Shown here piece after piece: positions 1 through 8,049 of a stretch of 24,975 bases of DNA (positions are counted from its first letter, which is position 1; the number at the start of each line of letters is the position of its first letter). The translations under genes were made by a program, and so were the position numbers. The notes below the pieces were generated by a model. It did not search any database and was not told where the DNA came from. It saw only the letters and a program-made list of their open reading frames with translations. The stretch is from Candidatus Saccharimonadota bacterium (GTDB lineage Bacteria > Patescibacteriota > Saccharimonadia > Saccharimonadales > UBA10212): the NCBI GenBank assembly GCA_028288985.1, contig JAQGHE010000046.1:1-24975 (forward strand). Direction: 5' to 3'.

Positions 1-30
1 TATAGCACAAGCTTTATGCCCGGGCCAGCT

Positions 31-1128
31 TTAAACTACAATTCCGCCGCCAAGACACTCATCGGCGCTATAAAAAACGGCTGATTGGCCGGGGGTTAGC
101 GCCCGCACATCTTCGGACAACTCTGCCGTCCAGTTATTATTACTTAACTTGTTAAGTTTTTTAACGGGGATTAGTTTCGCGCGGTGACGGGTGCGTACTG
201 AAAGCTCTTGCCCTTCGTTTGGCGGCTCATTTATCCAGTGGACGCTGGTCAAATTAATATGATTACTCCATAGCCTATCGTCCTGAAGATCCGTGGTTAC
301 GTATACCTCGTTCTTTTTCATATCCTTGCCGGCAACGTAATACGGCATACCGCCGCCCACATCCAAGCCTTGTCTTTGGCCGATGGTATAAAATATCGCC
401 CCGTCGTGCTCGCCAATCTCTACCCCGTTTTGATCTATGATTTTGCCCGGCTGCTGATCTACATATTGGCTCAAAAAATCCTTGATGCCCACCTTGCCGA
501 CAAAACAGATACCCATGCTCTCTTTTTTATCGGCTGTTATAAGGCCTTTTTGTTTGGCCAGAGCGCGCACCTCCGGCTTAGTTAAGTTGCCAAGCGGAAA
601 CAGTGTTTTGCTGAGTGCATCATGAGTAACCCTGTACAAAAAGTAGGTCTGATCCTTATTATCGTCTTTTGCCTGCAAAAGACGAGCAATTGGTAATGAG
701 GAATTAGAAATTAGTTTGCTATTTACTATTTCCTGATTACTATTTCCTACCCTTGCGTAGTGGCCGGTTGCGATCATATCAGCCCCATCTTCCAGCGCAG
801 TATCTAAAAACAGTTTGAATTTGATTTCCTGATTGCACATGATGTCCGGATTGGGGGTAATGCCGGCTTTGAAGCCATCCAGCATGTAATCCACTACTTT
901 TTGATGGTACTGGCGCTCAAAGTCATACATTTTAAAATCGATACCTAGCTGTACGGCCGCCCGTTTGGCATCCTGGTAATCCTCCTTCCAGGGACAGGGC
1001 ATGCCCGGAAGATCTTTGCTCCAGTTCTTCATATAGACACCAACCACCTCGTAGCCCTGCTCTAACAGCAAGAGAGCGCTGACGGAGCTGTCCACTCCGC
1101 CGGATAAACCGACATATACCGTTTTCAT
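31..1128 (-). CDS. mnmA: tRNA-specific 2-thiouridylase MnmA
   Basis: MnmA adenylates U34 of the tRNAs for Lys, Glu and Gln and replaces its 2-oxygen with sulfur in the cytoplasm. The 365-residue protein has the normal family length. Visible features are the N-terminal PP-loop SGGVDSS (residues 9-15), the nucleophile region NPDIMCNQEIKF with Cys98, TGHYAR (121-126), and the second catalytic cysteine Cys208 in GICFVG. The PP-loop begins eight residues in, as usual, which supports this start. There is no clear Shine-Dalgarno; AT-rich -10-like hexamers (TAAAAT at 1136-1141, TATAAT at 1131-1136) lie directly before the ATG, consistent with a leaderless or nearly leaderless message. The sulfur donor may be the cysteine desulfurase at 14547-15686, an inference from known IscS-MnmA biology. 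The identification is secure. Confidence 0.96.
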   Translation of the reverse strand: MKTVYVGLSGGVDSSVSALLLLEQGYEVVGVYMKNWSKDLPGMPCPWKEDYQDAKRAAVQLGIDFKMYDFERQYHQKVVDYMLDGFKAGITPNPDIMCNQEIKFKLFLDTALEDGADMIATGHYARVGNSNQEIVNSKLISNSSLPIARLLQAKDDNKDQTYFLYRVTHDALSKTLFPLGNLTKPEVRALAKQKGLITADKKESMGICFVGKVGIKDFLSQYVDQQPGKIIDQNGVEIGEHDGAIFYTIGQRQGLDVGGGMPYYVAGKDMKKNEVYVTTDLQDDRLWSNHINLTSVHWINEPPNEGQELSVRTRHRAKLIPVKKLNKLSNNNWTAELSEDVRALTPGQSAVFYSADECLGGGIVV

Positions 1129-1167
1129 TTATTATATTTTAGCAGAATTACAGAGGTGATAAGAGTA

Positions 1168-1431
1168 CTATTTATTCCAGGTGTCCATTAATTCTCGGTT
1201 ATCAGCCGCTATCTGCGCCACCCTTAAATTGTTGTTTCTCTGGTGTACTCGTCCCGATTCAAGCCGGGTTCCCTTGTCGCCCCGGTGAGTTACCCTGCGC
1301 ATTATCAACTTGCCAAGTGGGCCTTTGGCTTCATACCTTCTAGCCATTTCATAATTTTCTTTGCTCCATTGCTTGAAGCCGCCTAAAGGATCTTCTAGCG
1401 TGCTCGTGGGCCCCTGCTCAAATCTTCTCAT
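1168..1431 (-). CDS. small basic protein of unknown function
   Basis: An 87-residue, strongly basic, hydrophilic protein with no signal peptide or membrane segment. I do not recognise a family. It has many Arg/Lys residues (for example MRRVTHRGDKGTRLESGR) and could bind nucleic acid, but that is only a guess from composition. Support for it being real: the ATG at 1431 is preceded six bases upstream by a perfect TATAAT (1438-1443), the same spacing seen at other lead genes here, and the reading frame fills the space before MnmA with a 39-base gap. It may be co-transcribed with mnmA, although mnmA has its own possible -10. Confidence 0.55.
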   Translation of the reverse strand: MRRFEQGPTSTLEDPLGGFKQWSKENYEMARRYEAKGPLGKLIMRRVTHRGDKGTRLESGRVHQRNNNLRVAQIAADNRELMDTWNK

Positions 1432-1437
1432 GCGGAC

Positions 1438-1443
1438 ATTATA
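1438..1443 (-). promoter_or_regulatory. -10 box (TATAAT) for the 1168-1431 gene, probably leaderless
   Basis: A perfect TATAAT on the minus strand lies six bases upstream of the ATG at 1431. Transcription would be expected to start at or within a base or two of the ATG. No good -35 hexamer is visible at the usual distance. Confidence 0.45.
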
Positions 1444-1521
1444 CAGTAGAAGTATTTCCGTGTGGGTTAGCGGGCCTTCTAGAGCTACTGCTTAGATGCA
1501 TAACAAGCAATGGGGGGCATA

Positions 1522-1692
1522 TTCTAACAGTCGAACTTGGATGCGATACAAGGAATAAATGAGCAGCGCAGTGAGGTGTATTTAGATACATCGAACGAGC
1601 AGCACAATTTATGACGATGTAGCGCGCCAAGAAGGTTTGCGGAGTCGGCGGCTCCGCCGTCCGAGCAGGCAAACCTGATTCGACTGTTAGAA
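1522..1692. repeat. 171-bp element with 14-bp perfect terminal inverted repeats and internal hairpins
   Basis: The ends are TTCTAACAGTCGAA (1522-1535) and its exact reverse complement (1679-1692). Inside there are further palindromes, read on the minus strand: GGTTTGC...GCAAACC enclosing CGGCGG-AG-CCGCCG (about 1634-1675), TACATCG...CGATGTA, TGTAT-CTAA-ATACA, and a pair of similar blocks (GTGCTGCTC and GCGCTGCTC) bordered by ATAAAT/ATTTAT. The right repeat contains the TAA stop (1687-1689) of the PKD-like protein gene, so the element abuts that gene exactly. No target-site duplication is visible. It could be a dispersed palindromic or MITE-like repeat, or a structured 3' untranslated RNA. The frame through it is low-complexity and not protein-like. 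Confidence 0.7.
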
Positions 1693-2574
1693 GGGTTTTT
1701 GGCCCTTACGGAGTCGGGTTTGGATTTGCTCTATCTGTTGCCGCTTCCCCAGCCAAAAGGCCGCAATAGTCAGCACCAGACTAACCAATAGCGGCCACCA
1801 GACAACCTTTGGCTGAGCAGTGGCGGTAGGAGAGGCTCCGCTTTGGGTGCTTTGCTGGGTTGATCCATTGCCTACACCAACGACCTGCAGGAAGGCATCT
1901 ACCCCATTCGCATCCGTGGCTTTGATGATAACCGTGTAAAATCCCGGGTTCTTATAGACATGTTCAATAGATAATTCTCCGGCGGCGGGGCGACTTATAA
2001 GATCTGCCGGTGATTTATCACCCCAATCAACGCTGACGGCATATGGGCCGGCCCCGCCGCTGAGGATAATTGGCCAGGTAAGCGTACTGCCCGGTACGGC
2101 GCCCCGCTTGGCATAAGCCGATGTCAAAGATATGCGAGGGCCGGGAGTCGGCTTATTGGCATTGAAGTTAACCGAAACGGTGCTGGAATCCGGCCCGGCC
2201 TGGTTTAGGGAATCATACACCTTAGCGACCAGATCGTTCTTGCCATCAAACAGATCTATCTGCAGAGTAAAGCTGCCGGTATCGCAGTTAGTGGAGCCTG
2301 AAAAAACATTATTTTTATAAATCTCTATCAGAAGGCCCTTGGGGCAGATGCCGCCGACGGTTATCGGTGTGGCTGTAAAGTTTTGTCCGTTGCCTGGAAC
2401 GGTAATGGTGGCGCCCTCTTTTGGCGGATTTGAGGGAATTTCTCCCTGTAAACCGACTGAGCCGCTTTGGGGATTTTTAGCTGGGGGAGCGGCAAGCACC
2501 AAGCTCCCAAGGGCGGTGAAGACGACTAAAGTTACAGCCATGCACCCAAAGAACCGACTAAGCCGTGAAATCAT
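1687..2574 (-). CDS. exported, membrane-anchored protein with PKD/Ig-like domains
   Basis: About 295 residues from the ATG at 2574; an upstream TTG at 2610 would add 12 residues but has no ribosome site. The N-terminus is a signal peptide (MISRLSRFFGCMAVTLVV..., ending near LAAPPA). It is followed by an Ig-like segment with a cysteine pair, then a PKD-like domain recognisable from VDWGDKSP and the closing EHVYKNPGFYTVIIKATDA. A Ser/Thr/Gln-rich linker leads to one C-terminal membrane helix (VVWWPLLVSLVLTIAAFWLG) and a basic tail ending RKGQKPF. Topology: domains outside, tail inside. PKD domains commonly mediate protein or glycan contacts. It is the last gene of the exported-protein cluster, and its stop codon lies inside the terminal repeat of the adjacent element. 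No enzymatic residues were seen. Confidence 0.8.
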   Translation of the reverse strand: MISRLSRFFGCMAVTLVVFTALGSLVLAAPPAKNPQSGSVGLQGEIPSNPPKEGATITVPGNGQNFTATPITVGGICPKGLLIEIYKNNVFSGSTNCDTGSFTLQIDLFDGKNDLVAKVYDSLNQAGPDSSTVSVNFNANKPTPGPRISLTSAYAKRGAVPGSTLTWPIILSGGAGPYAVSVDWGDKSPADLISRPAAGELSIEHVYKNPGFYTVIIKATDANGVDAFLQVVGVGNGSTQQSTQSGASPTATAQPKVVWWPLLVSLVLTIAAFWLGKRQQIEQIQTRLRKGQKPF

Positions 2575-2625
2575 ACCATAACCATAATACAAAAACAGAT
2601 AGGTGGGCAAGCTGACCGGAGGGTT

Positions 2626-3660
2626 TTAGCGGCGGCTCATTCGGCGGTAAAGCCTGTAGATTACCCAGGCAAGCGCCAACAGTACTATCAGCAAGATGAT
2701 AACCGAACTCCAAGGCAGGTACCAAAAGTGGGCTGTGGCGCCTATCTGGCGGGTTGGCTGGCCGTTTTGTCCATATAAGATGGCCAGGGTGGCAGAATAA
2801 AAGCCGGGGCTAAGCTTAAGCGCTGTGCAGTTATTGTCCAGCGGCAATTTTTCTGAAGCCCTATCTTTGGGGTTGCACCCTGTAAATTTGCGCGTCTGAC
2901 CGATTAGGCCTATCTGGGCCTTTGGATTGGCGTTGTCTATGGTGGCTACGGTTTTGCCGAAGATGTTTTTTATGATGATGCTGCCGGCTGGTGATTCGGC
3001 TACGTTACCACTGTTCTTCATCTTGTAGGCAAAGAATTCCGGCTGAGCATGAAAGACGGAGGAATATTTGCTGGTAAGGCTGTTGCCGTTGGTCATGCCG
3101 AAGCTTTGCAGGGTTAGCAGTTCTCTGGCTTCGCCCGGGACATTTATAAATAGCAGCGTAGCGGTACTGGCAGCGATATTCACTTGCTGCTGGCCGCTGC
3201 CCGTACTGGCGGTGTATTCTATGGCGCTATAGTAAGTGCCGGCACCGACATTGGCCGGTAATTTCAAGGTGAATGGTACCTGCTTGTTGGCTCCGGGGGG
3301 AACATTAACTACATCGGCTATGGTGATGTAGGGCTTAAGCGACCAAGCGGTTTGCTGCTGGTCGGATGCCTTTAATAGCTTGGCTGTTCCTGTTTCATCC
3401 TGGGCTTCAAAATCTACTACCGTAATCTGCACCGTAAGCGGCTGGGTCTTATTAAGGTTACTAAGAAATAGGCTGTTAGTGGCCTGCTCTCCGGCCTTCA
3501 TGGTATAGCTTTGTTTGGGGGTTACCCCAAGGCCGTTAGATTGGGCAAAGGCATGCCCCCCGATAGACAAGAATAATAAGGCAACTGATAGGATTGCTGG
3601 TGGCTTTTTAAAAGGCATTTTCTTTGTTATTCCCCATATGGCTTTTTGAAATCGTAACAT
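2626..3660 (-). CDS. WxL-interacting-protein-like (DUF916-type) membrane-anchored surface protein
   Basis: A 344-residue protein with a signal peptide (hydrophobic core ILSVALLFLSIGGHAFA), two beta-rich extracellular domains, and a C-terminal membrane helix (SVIILLIVLLALAWVIYRLY) followed by an Arg-rich tail. The first domain begins GLGVTPKQSYTMKAGEQATN and includes VPPGANKQVPFTLKLP and GAGTYYSAIEY. This matches the general pattern of the DUF916 domain of WxL-interacting proteins, which in Gram-positive bacteria anchor WxL surface proteins. The assignment comes from motif memory and architecture, not an alignment. A second possible start is Met15 (3618). It sits directly downstream of three genes for exported proteins that share a domain, the arrangement expected of a surface complex. 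Confidence 0.68.
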   Translation of the reverse strand: MLRFQKAIWGITKKMPFKKPPAILSVALLFLSIGGHAFAQSNGLGVTPKQSYTMKAGEQATNSLFLSNLNKTQPLTVQITVVDFEAQDETGTAKLLKASDQQQTAWSLKPYITIADVVNVPPGANKQVPFTLKLPANVGAGTYYSAIEYTASTGSGQQQVNIAASTATLLFINVPGEARELLTLQSFGMTNGNSLTSKYSSVFHAQPEFFAYKMKNSGNVAESPAGSIIIKNIFGKTVATIDNANPKAQIGLIGQTRKFTGCNPKDRASEKLPLDNNCTALKLSPGFYSATLAILYGQNGQPTRQIGATAHFWYLPWSSVIILLIVLLALAWVIYRLYRRMSRR

Positions 3661-3674
3661 ATTAGTCCAAAAAG

Positions 3675-4715
3675 TTAAAATCCTGCTAAGCAGACATAAG
3701 TTATGGTTGTATTGTACACGCCGGATGGCTGGGTAGAATTGATATTTACGATATAACTGACTGTATACACACCAATCTCGGAGCGTCCCAGTGATTGGGC
3801 CACGACATCGCCATCAACATATGCGTAGCGGTTTGTCTGGTTATAATTAGCGTTAACGAATCCGCTGCCCCCGGCGGGCTCCGCACCGACAAGCGGAGAC
3901 AGATTGGCCCTTAGGTTGAGGCCGAATTGGGGCTTGCCTACGCGCCTGACATCCGGCGCAGCTAGCCCAGGTATCTGATCGGTACCGGAAGTCATCGTAG
4001 GGCCATCGGTCGCTACAGAATAGCCATTGACCGCGTTAGTGCCTACCAGAAACTGCGACGTCGCAAATCTGGTAGCTGCAGTGGAAAGCGTGCCAAAATC
4101 TATAAAATCACCGGTGGCATCTGAACAGTTGGTAGGGATGGCTACTGCCGCGCAGAAGTACAAGATATCCGGCACCTCAGCGTTAATATTGATGCTTTGG
4201 TTGATGCTGGCCGCAACGGAGCTGAAAGATAACCAGGATCCGCTGCCGTCGCTGCTGGCATAGGCGCTGATGCGTACAAAGAAGGGGCCTTTATTAAACG
4301 GGTTGATGACGTTACTGAACTGGTAGCTGTTGGTCTGGGGGCCAACATCAGCGGCCGGCCGGCCCAAAATAATATGATTTTGATCAGTTGAAACAATAGA
4401 AAAACCGGTCTCGCCGCTTTGACTGTCCAGCACGGCACCGGTTACGTCTGAGCCGCTAGGATTTACGCAGGTTATGCTATCTATCGGGTCGGTACAGTAC
4501 TCGAACATCAGTGAACCTATATTTACAGTTACCGGGAACTCAAAAGAGAAGGTATGGGTGGTATTTGCGCCGCCTACGGCAGTACCGATGGCAATGCTGC
4601 GGTTAATCAGATTAGTGAAAGCAAAAGTCTGCGCACTAATCATAAAAAACAGGACCGTGACTAAAAATGCCGGTAATAGGATCTGTTTTGGGCGGAATCT
4701 GGCGTTTATAAACAT
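3675..4715 (-). CDS. secreted surface protein, paralogue of the 4772-6097 product
   Basis: A 346-residue secreted protein with a signal peptide (core ILLPAFLVTVLFFMISAQTFAF) and no C-terminal membrane helix. Its N-terminal half aligns by eye with the 4772-6097 product: FSFEFPVTVNIGSLMFEYC against FSFKIATSGNVGSVLIQFC, then a C-x8-C pair, GPFFVRIS against KPFFARIY, and INQSININAEVPDILYF against AQQIDITSKVKEVLNF. Its C-terminal half (DFGTLS, NGYSV, FGLNLRAN, ending PSGVYNTTITYV) is shared with both the 4772-6097 and 6185-6919 products. The ending resembles the last strands of WxL domains, but the Trp-x-Leu motifs are absent. The function is probably cell-surface binding or coat formation; this is inferred. 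No clear Shine-Dalgarno precedes the ATG. Confidence 0.78.
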   Translation of the reverse strand: MFINARFRPKQILLPAFLVTVLFFMISAQTFAFTNLINRSIAIGTAVGGANTTHTFSFEFPVTVNIGSLMFEYCTDPIDSITCVNPSGSDVTGAVLDSQSGETGFSIVSTDQNHIILGRPAADVGPQTNSYQFSNVINPFNKGPFFVRISAYASSDGSGSWLSFSSVAASINQSININAEVPDILYFCAAVAIPTNCSDATGDFIDFGTLSTAATRFATSQFLVGTNAVNGYSVATDGPTMTSGTDQIPGLAAPDVRRVGKPQFGLNLRANLSPLVGAEPAGGSGFVNANYNQTNRYAYVDGDVVAQSLGRSEIGVYTVSYIVNINSTQPSGVYNTTITYVCLAGF

Positions 4716-4771
4716 AAGCAGTAACTACATATGAGTTTACACTTTTAGCGGCCCAAGTTGAACTGAGAGGT

Positions 4772-6097
4772 CTAATATTTGCCGGTGGCTATATAGGTGA
4801 TAGTCGTGGTGTAGATGCCGGCAGGAGTTGCCGTGCTGATGTTACCAAGGTAGCGGATTGAACCCGTATCACAGGCTACCGGGTTTAAGGTAGTGGCGAT
4901 GATTTCCGGAGTTGTAACGCTGGAGGTATTGAAGCCGAATTTTGCCACAGGGGACGCGGCGATAGAGCCGGCCGCATTGCTATAGTCCGTGCCATTAGGG
5001 CTGGTAGCGTTTGTTATAGCCGCTAGACTGCTAAAGCTGTAGCCGTTGCCTCCTTGAGTATCGCTGTTATCAATACCAAGGCCAAATTGTGGTGTATTGG
5101 GAGCGCTCACAGCGGCGGTCGTACCAACCGCTGCGATAGCGTTAGAGCCGTTTTTAAGCGTATCTCCGGAATAATAGACGCTCACCCCAAAGTTAGTGTT
5201 TGTACTTAAGCGGAAGTAGCTGTGCGCATCATATGCTTGGGTGAAGGATAGAACGCCGTTGGTATCACCAAGCAGCAGGGAACCAGGGGCGGGCGTGGGG
5301 CCGGCGTTATCAGTCAGCGGCGTGCAGGTGCTGCCGGGGGCCTGGGTAGCAATTGGGCTAACGGAAAAGTTTAGAACTTCTTTTACTTTGCTGGTGATAT
5401 CAATCTGCTGGGCAGTAGAGCCTACAACCGTACCGTAATCTACGATGTTGGCGGCAGTGTAGGCCGTGTCGGAGAAGGTGTAAATGCGCGCAAAGAATGG
5501 CTTGTTGTCGGTAGTTGGATTGGTAATGTAATCGGTTGCTCCGCCTCCAAATGCAAGGGTAACAGCGGTGCTAGCCGTCTCAGCGCCAGGTGAACCTCTG
5601 TTGATGGCAATACAATTAGTGCGTCCTGGAGAGGAGCCTGCACAGCTCCACGGTGCACCGGTTAATACGGTAGAAGTATCTAAGCTAAAAGCACCACCTC
5701 CCCAGTTAGTCTGGCCGACAATGGATGATACGTTGGCCGCACTGAAGCCGGCGATGTTGGTCATCACGCAAGGATCGTCTTTGATAGGATCATCGCAGAA
5801 TTGGATAAGTACCGAACCAACGTTGCCGCTAGTGGCTATTTTAAACGAAAAATCTTCTCTGGTTTTTTGACCGTTACCACCGGAGCCGGGAGCGGCTGCC
5901 ACCCCGGATATGTTAGTAGTTACGGTGCCATTGGCTGAAGAACTAATTTTTAATTGGCGCGACTGCAGCTGGGCGGCATCGGCGCTTTTAGGCAATATAA
6001 CAGGGATCACGATGCCAAATAACAGCACCATTGCGGCAAGTAAGGCGAAGAGTCGCTTTGGCAGAGTCCTGATTGATTTCAAATTATTTCTCCTCAT
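4772..6097 (-). CDS. large secreted surface protein, two-domain paralogue
   Basis: A 441-residue exported protein. The signal peptide core is LFALLAAMVLLFGIVIPVIL, with a likely cut near SADAA. The N-terminal beta-rich domain carries the conserved FCDDPIKDDPC (C-x8-C, likely a disulfide) and a second Cys pair. The C-terminal domain has FGLGIDNS and ends TPAGIYTTTITYI, shared with the genes on both sides. The start is uncertain: ATG at 6097 has a weak upstream context, while a TTG five codons downstream (6082) is preceded at good distance by AGGAGA lying within the first codons. Composition is rich in Thr, Ser, Ala and Gly with few charges, typical of extracellular coat or pilus-like proteins. 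No membrane anchor is visible, so it presumably binds the wall or the membrane-anchored neighbours. Confidence 0.78.
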   Translation of the reverse strand: MRRNNLKSIRTLPKRLFALLAAMVLLFGIVIPVILPKSADAAQLQSRQLKISSSANGTVTTNISGVAAAPGSGGNGQKTREDFSFKIATSGNVGSVLIQFCDDPIKDDPCVMTNIAGFSAANVSSIVGQTNWGGGAFSLDTSTVLTGAPWSCAGSSPGRTNCIAINRGSPGAETASTAVTLAFGGGATDYITNPTTDNKPFFARIYTFSDTAYTAANIVDYGTVVGSTAQQIDITSKVKEVLNFSVSPIATQAPGSTCTPLTDNAGPTPAPGSLLLGDTNGVLSFTQAYDAHSYFRLSTNTNFGVSVYYSGDTLKNGSNAIAAVGTTAAVSAPNTPQFGLGIDNSDTQGGNGYSFSSLAAITNATSPNGTDYSNAAGSIAASPVAKFGFNTSSVTTPEIIATTLNPVACDTGSIRYLGNISTATPAGIYTTTITYIATGKY

Positions 6098-6184
6098 AAT
6101 CTTTTTGTTTTAGGAGTTCTATAGAGTAAATTTAACATACTAGTTTTATAGCCACAAGCATTATTTAATAACTTATCCACAGGC

Positions 6185-6919
6185 TTAGAAAGTGGGAATT
6201 ACGCGGGTGAACAAACTGGTGCCGTAACTGCCCCCGGGCGTTACCCTGGACATATTCTCAATAAAGGAAAGCGTGTAGCTGGTTGTTCCTGTACTTTTGT
6301 CGCTTCTTGCGATGGTATCACCCTCTACAAACTTAAATAAGTTAGAGGTGTCATATGGGGAAACGGCGTAGCCGAAGCCGAAAGTGGCATCCGGTACTTG
6401 GCTAGGCACGGCGCCAAAAGGCCCAACACCCGATAAGTTATTGGCGGCCAGATTTATGCCGAACTGCTCCGTACCCGGACTGGACGAGGCAGCCGCGCTC
6501 ATGGCGGTAAGCTCGTGGCCGGAGTTGCTGGGGGGGCGTCCGACCATCTGGACGGTATAGCCGGTAGATAGATAGTCTTTGACCGTGAAGGTGGTACTTT
6601 GAACTTTTACCTGCGATTCGCTCAAAGTTCCCAGGTCAAAAACTCCGCCGTTGACATTGACCTCCAGTAAAATCGTATCCGTAGTGTTAAAGCCGGCGTT
6701 GGCCTGGAAATGCGGGCTGCTTATGTTGCCAACGGCCAATTCCCCGGCCGCTGTTTTGGCTTTATAGTTGGTGCTTTGATTATCAAGATTGCCGCCAGAG
6801 CCAAAAAATGTCTCGTTAACTTTATAATTGGGCGAAGTGTACTGGGCCGCGGCCGCACCGACCATGATAAATAAGCCGAGTAGTAACGAGCCAAAAAATG
6901 TTTTTGTTTTTCTTACCAT
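6185..6919 (-). CDS. secreted protein sharing the C-terminal domain of the cluster
   Basis: A 244-residue protein with a signal peptide (FFGSLLLGLFIMVGAAAA, cut before QYTSPNY). A short repeat-like N-terminal part (YKVNETFFGSGGNLDNQSTNY, then SSPHFQANAGF) resembles modules I associate with CPR secreted proteins. The rest is the shared domain: DLGTLS, TGYTVQMVG, EQFGINLAAN, FVEGDTIARS, TPGGSYGTSL. It lacks the N-terminal C-x8-C domain of the two larger paralogues and has no membrane helix. It is probably the first gene of the exported-protein cluster: a TTGAAC / CAAAAT promoter-like pair with 17-base spacing lies immediately upstream, close enough to the ATG for a very short leader. Function unknown; surface structure or adhesion is inferred. 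Confidence 0.78.
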   Translation of the reverse strand: MVRKTKTFFGSLLLGLFIMVGAAAAQYTSPNYKVNETFFGSGGNLDNQSTNYKAKTAAGELAVGNISSPHFQANAGFNTTDTILLEVNVNGGVFDLGTLSESQVKVQSTTFTVKDYLSTGYTVQMVGRPPSNSGHELTAMSAAASSSPGTEQFGINLAANNLSGVGPFGAVPSQVPDATFGFGYAVSPYDTSNLFKFVEGDTIARSDKSTGTTSYTLSFIENMSRVTPGGSYGTSLFTRVIPTF

Positions 6920-7013
6920 TCATAGGGTATTTTGGCTTAAAAACCCGTAAAGTTCAATCCGCTAGTCCTTATACTACCTTTCGTTTAATATATAGGTAAG
7001 ATAAGAGTGGGAA

Positions 7014-8045
7014 ATGGCTGAAGAACAAAACAAACAACCTCCTGATCCAAATGCTGCAAATCCGGCCCCTCCTCAGAATGCCCCGGCGCCGGATGCCGAA
7101 AGCGACAGCTTGGATGCACCTGCCGTACCGGAAGGCGGTGCACCGGCCACTCCGGCCGGCGCGCCTGCCCCAGCCGCAGAACCGCCTGCCGCAATGGTTG
7201 AAGATTCGGCAGTCGACCACCTAAAAAGCTCCTTCAATATTTATTTTATTATCTTTGTGGTCATAATTTTTGTAACTATCGGCATCATAGTCTTTGCCGT
7301 CAGTTCCAGCCGCAAGGGCGCTAAGACTAATAACAATAAAGCGCCGTCATTAACAAGCGCTCAGCTGGCCGAGTTGAAGGGTAACACCACTTTGGTTGGG
7401 GATTCTAAGCAGACTTTAGATATCCAGAGTAATTCTGTCTTTGAGGGCCAGGTTCTGGCCCGCCAGGATTTAAGCATCGCCGGGGCCCTAAAAGTCGGCG
7501 GTTCCCTTTCATTACCCTCTGTCAATGTCGGTAATGCCGGTACTTTTGGCAGCGTCCAGGTGGGAGGAGAATTGGGCGTCAATGGCAACACCACGCTGCA
7601 GGGCACGCTGACCGTGCAGAAAAACCTGAGCGTCAGCGGCACCGCCAGCTTCGGCAGCCTTTCCGTAGGCACGATCTCTGTCACAGGGCTGCAGCTTACC
7701 GGCGATTTGTCCGTGTCGCGCCACATTGTTACTAATGGTACGTCCGTAAGTCGAACGGCCGGTACCGCTCTTGGAGGCGGCGGTACGGTAAGTGTCAGCG
7801 GCACCGACACCGCCGGCACTATGACTGTAAATACCGGCAATTCGCCAGCCGTCGGGCTGTTTGCCACCGTTAATTTTTCCCAGCATTTCGCCTCGACACC
7901 GCGCGTACTTATAACTCCCGTAGGCTCCGCGGCCGGTTCTATTACTTATTATGTAAACCGTGATACGACCGGTTTTTCCATCGGCTGCTCTACCCCGCCG
8001 CCAGCCGGATCAAGCTTCAGCTTCGACTACTTCGTTATAAACTAG
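7014..8045 (+). CDS. membrane-anchored beta-helix protein with tail-fibre-like C-terminal head
   Basis: A 343-residue protein in four parts. Residues 1-68 are a Pro/Ala/Glu-rich, presumably disordered cytoplasmic tail. Residues 74-97 are one membrane helix (IYFIIFVVIIFVTIGIIVFA) followed by basic SSSRKGAK, so the remainder faces outward. Residues about 128-245 are short Gly/Val/Ser repeats (for example LKVGGSLSLPSVNV, VQVGGELGVNGNTTLQG, LSVSGTASFGSLSV) typical of a bactofilin-like or fibre beta-helix. Residues about 255-343 look like the globular heads at the ends of phage tail fibres (GTDTAGTMTV, FASTPRVLITPVG, TTGFSIGC, FDYFVIN). It is probably a surface fibre, possibly oligomeric. It is divergent from the exported-protein cluster and four bases before the DUF4396-like gene. 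Confidence 0.75.
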   Translation: MAEEQNKQPPDPNAANPAPPQNAPAPDAESDSLDAPAVPEGGAPATPAGAPAPAAEPPAAMVEDSAVDHLKSSFNIYFIIFVVIIFVTIGIIVFAVSSSRKGAKTNNNKAPSLTSAQLAELKGNTTLVGDSKQTLDIQSNSVFEGQVLARQDLSIAGALKVGGSLSLPSVNVGNAGTFGSVQVGGELGVNGNTTLQGTLTVQKNLSVSGTASFGSLSVGTISVTGLQLTGDLSVSRHIVTNGTSVSRTAGTALGGGGTVSVSGTDTAGTMTVNTGNSPAVGLFATVNFSQHFASTPRVLITPVGSAAGSITYYVNRDTTGFSIGCSTPPPAGSSFSFDYFVIN

Positions 8046-8049
8046 GGCT

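Noticed and set aside
1439..1672. A 77-residue open frame on the minus strand
   Set aside because: It lies within and beside the palindromic element, has low-complexity composition and no ribosome site; the repeat structure explains the sequence better.
6173..6181. Perfect DnaA-box sequence TTATCCACA in the gap between two exported-protein genes
   Set aside because: Only one box, with no cluster, AT-rich unwinding region or dnaA/dnaN nearby. A single 9-mer match in a 25-kb window is not surprising by chance.
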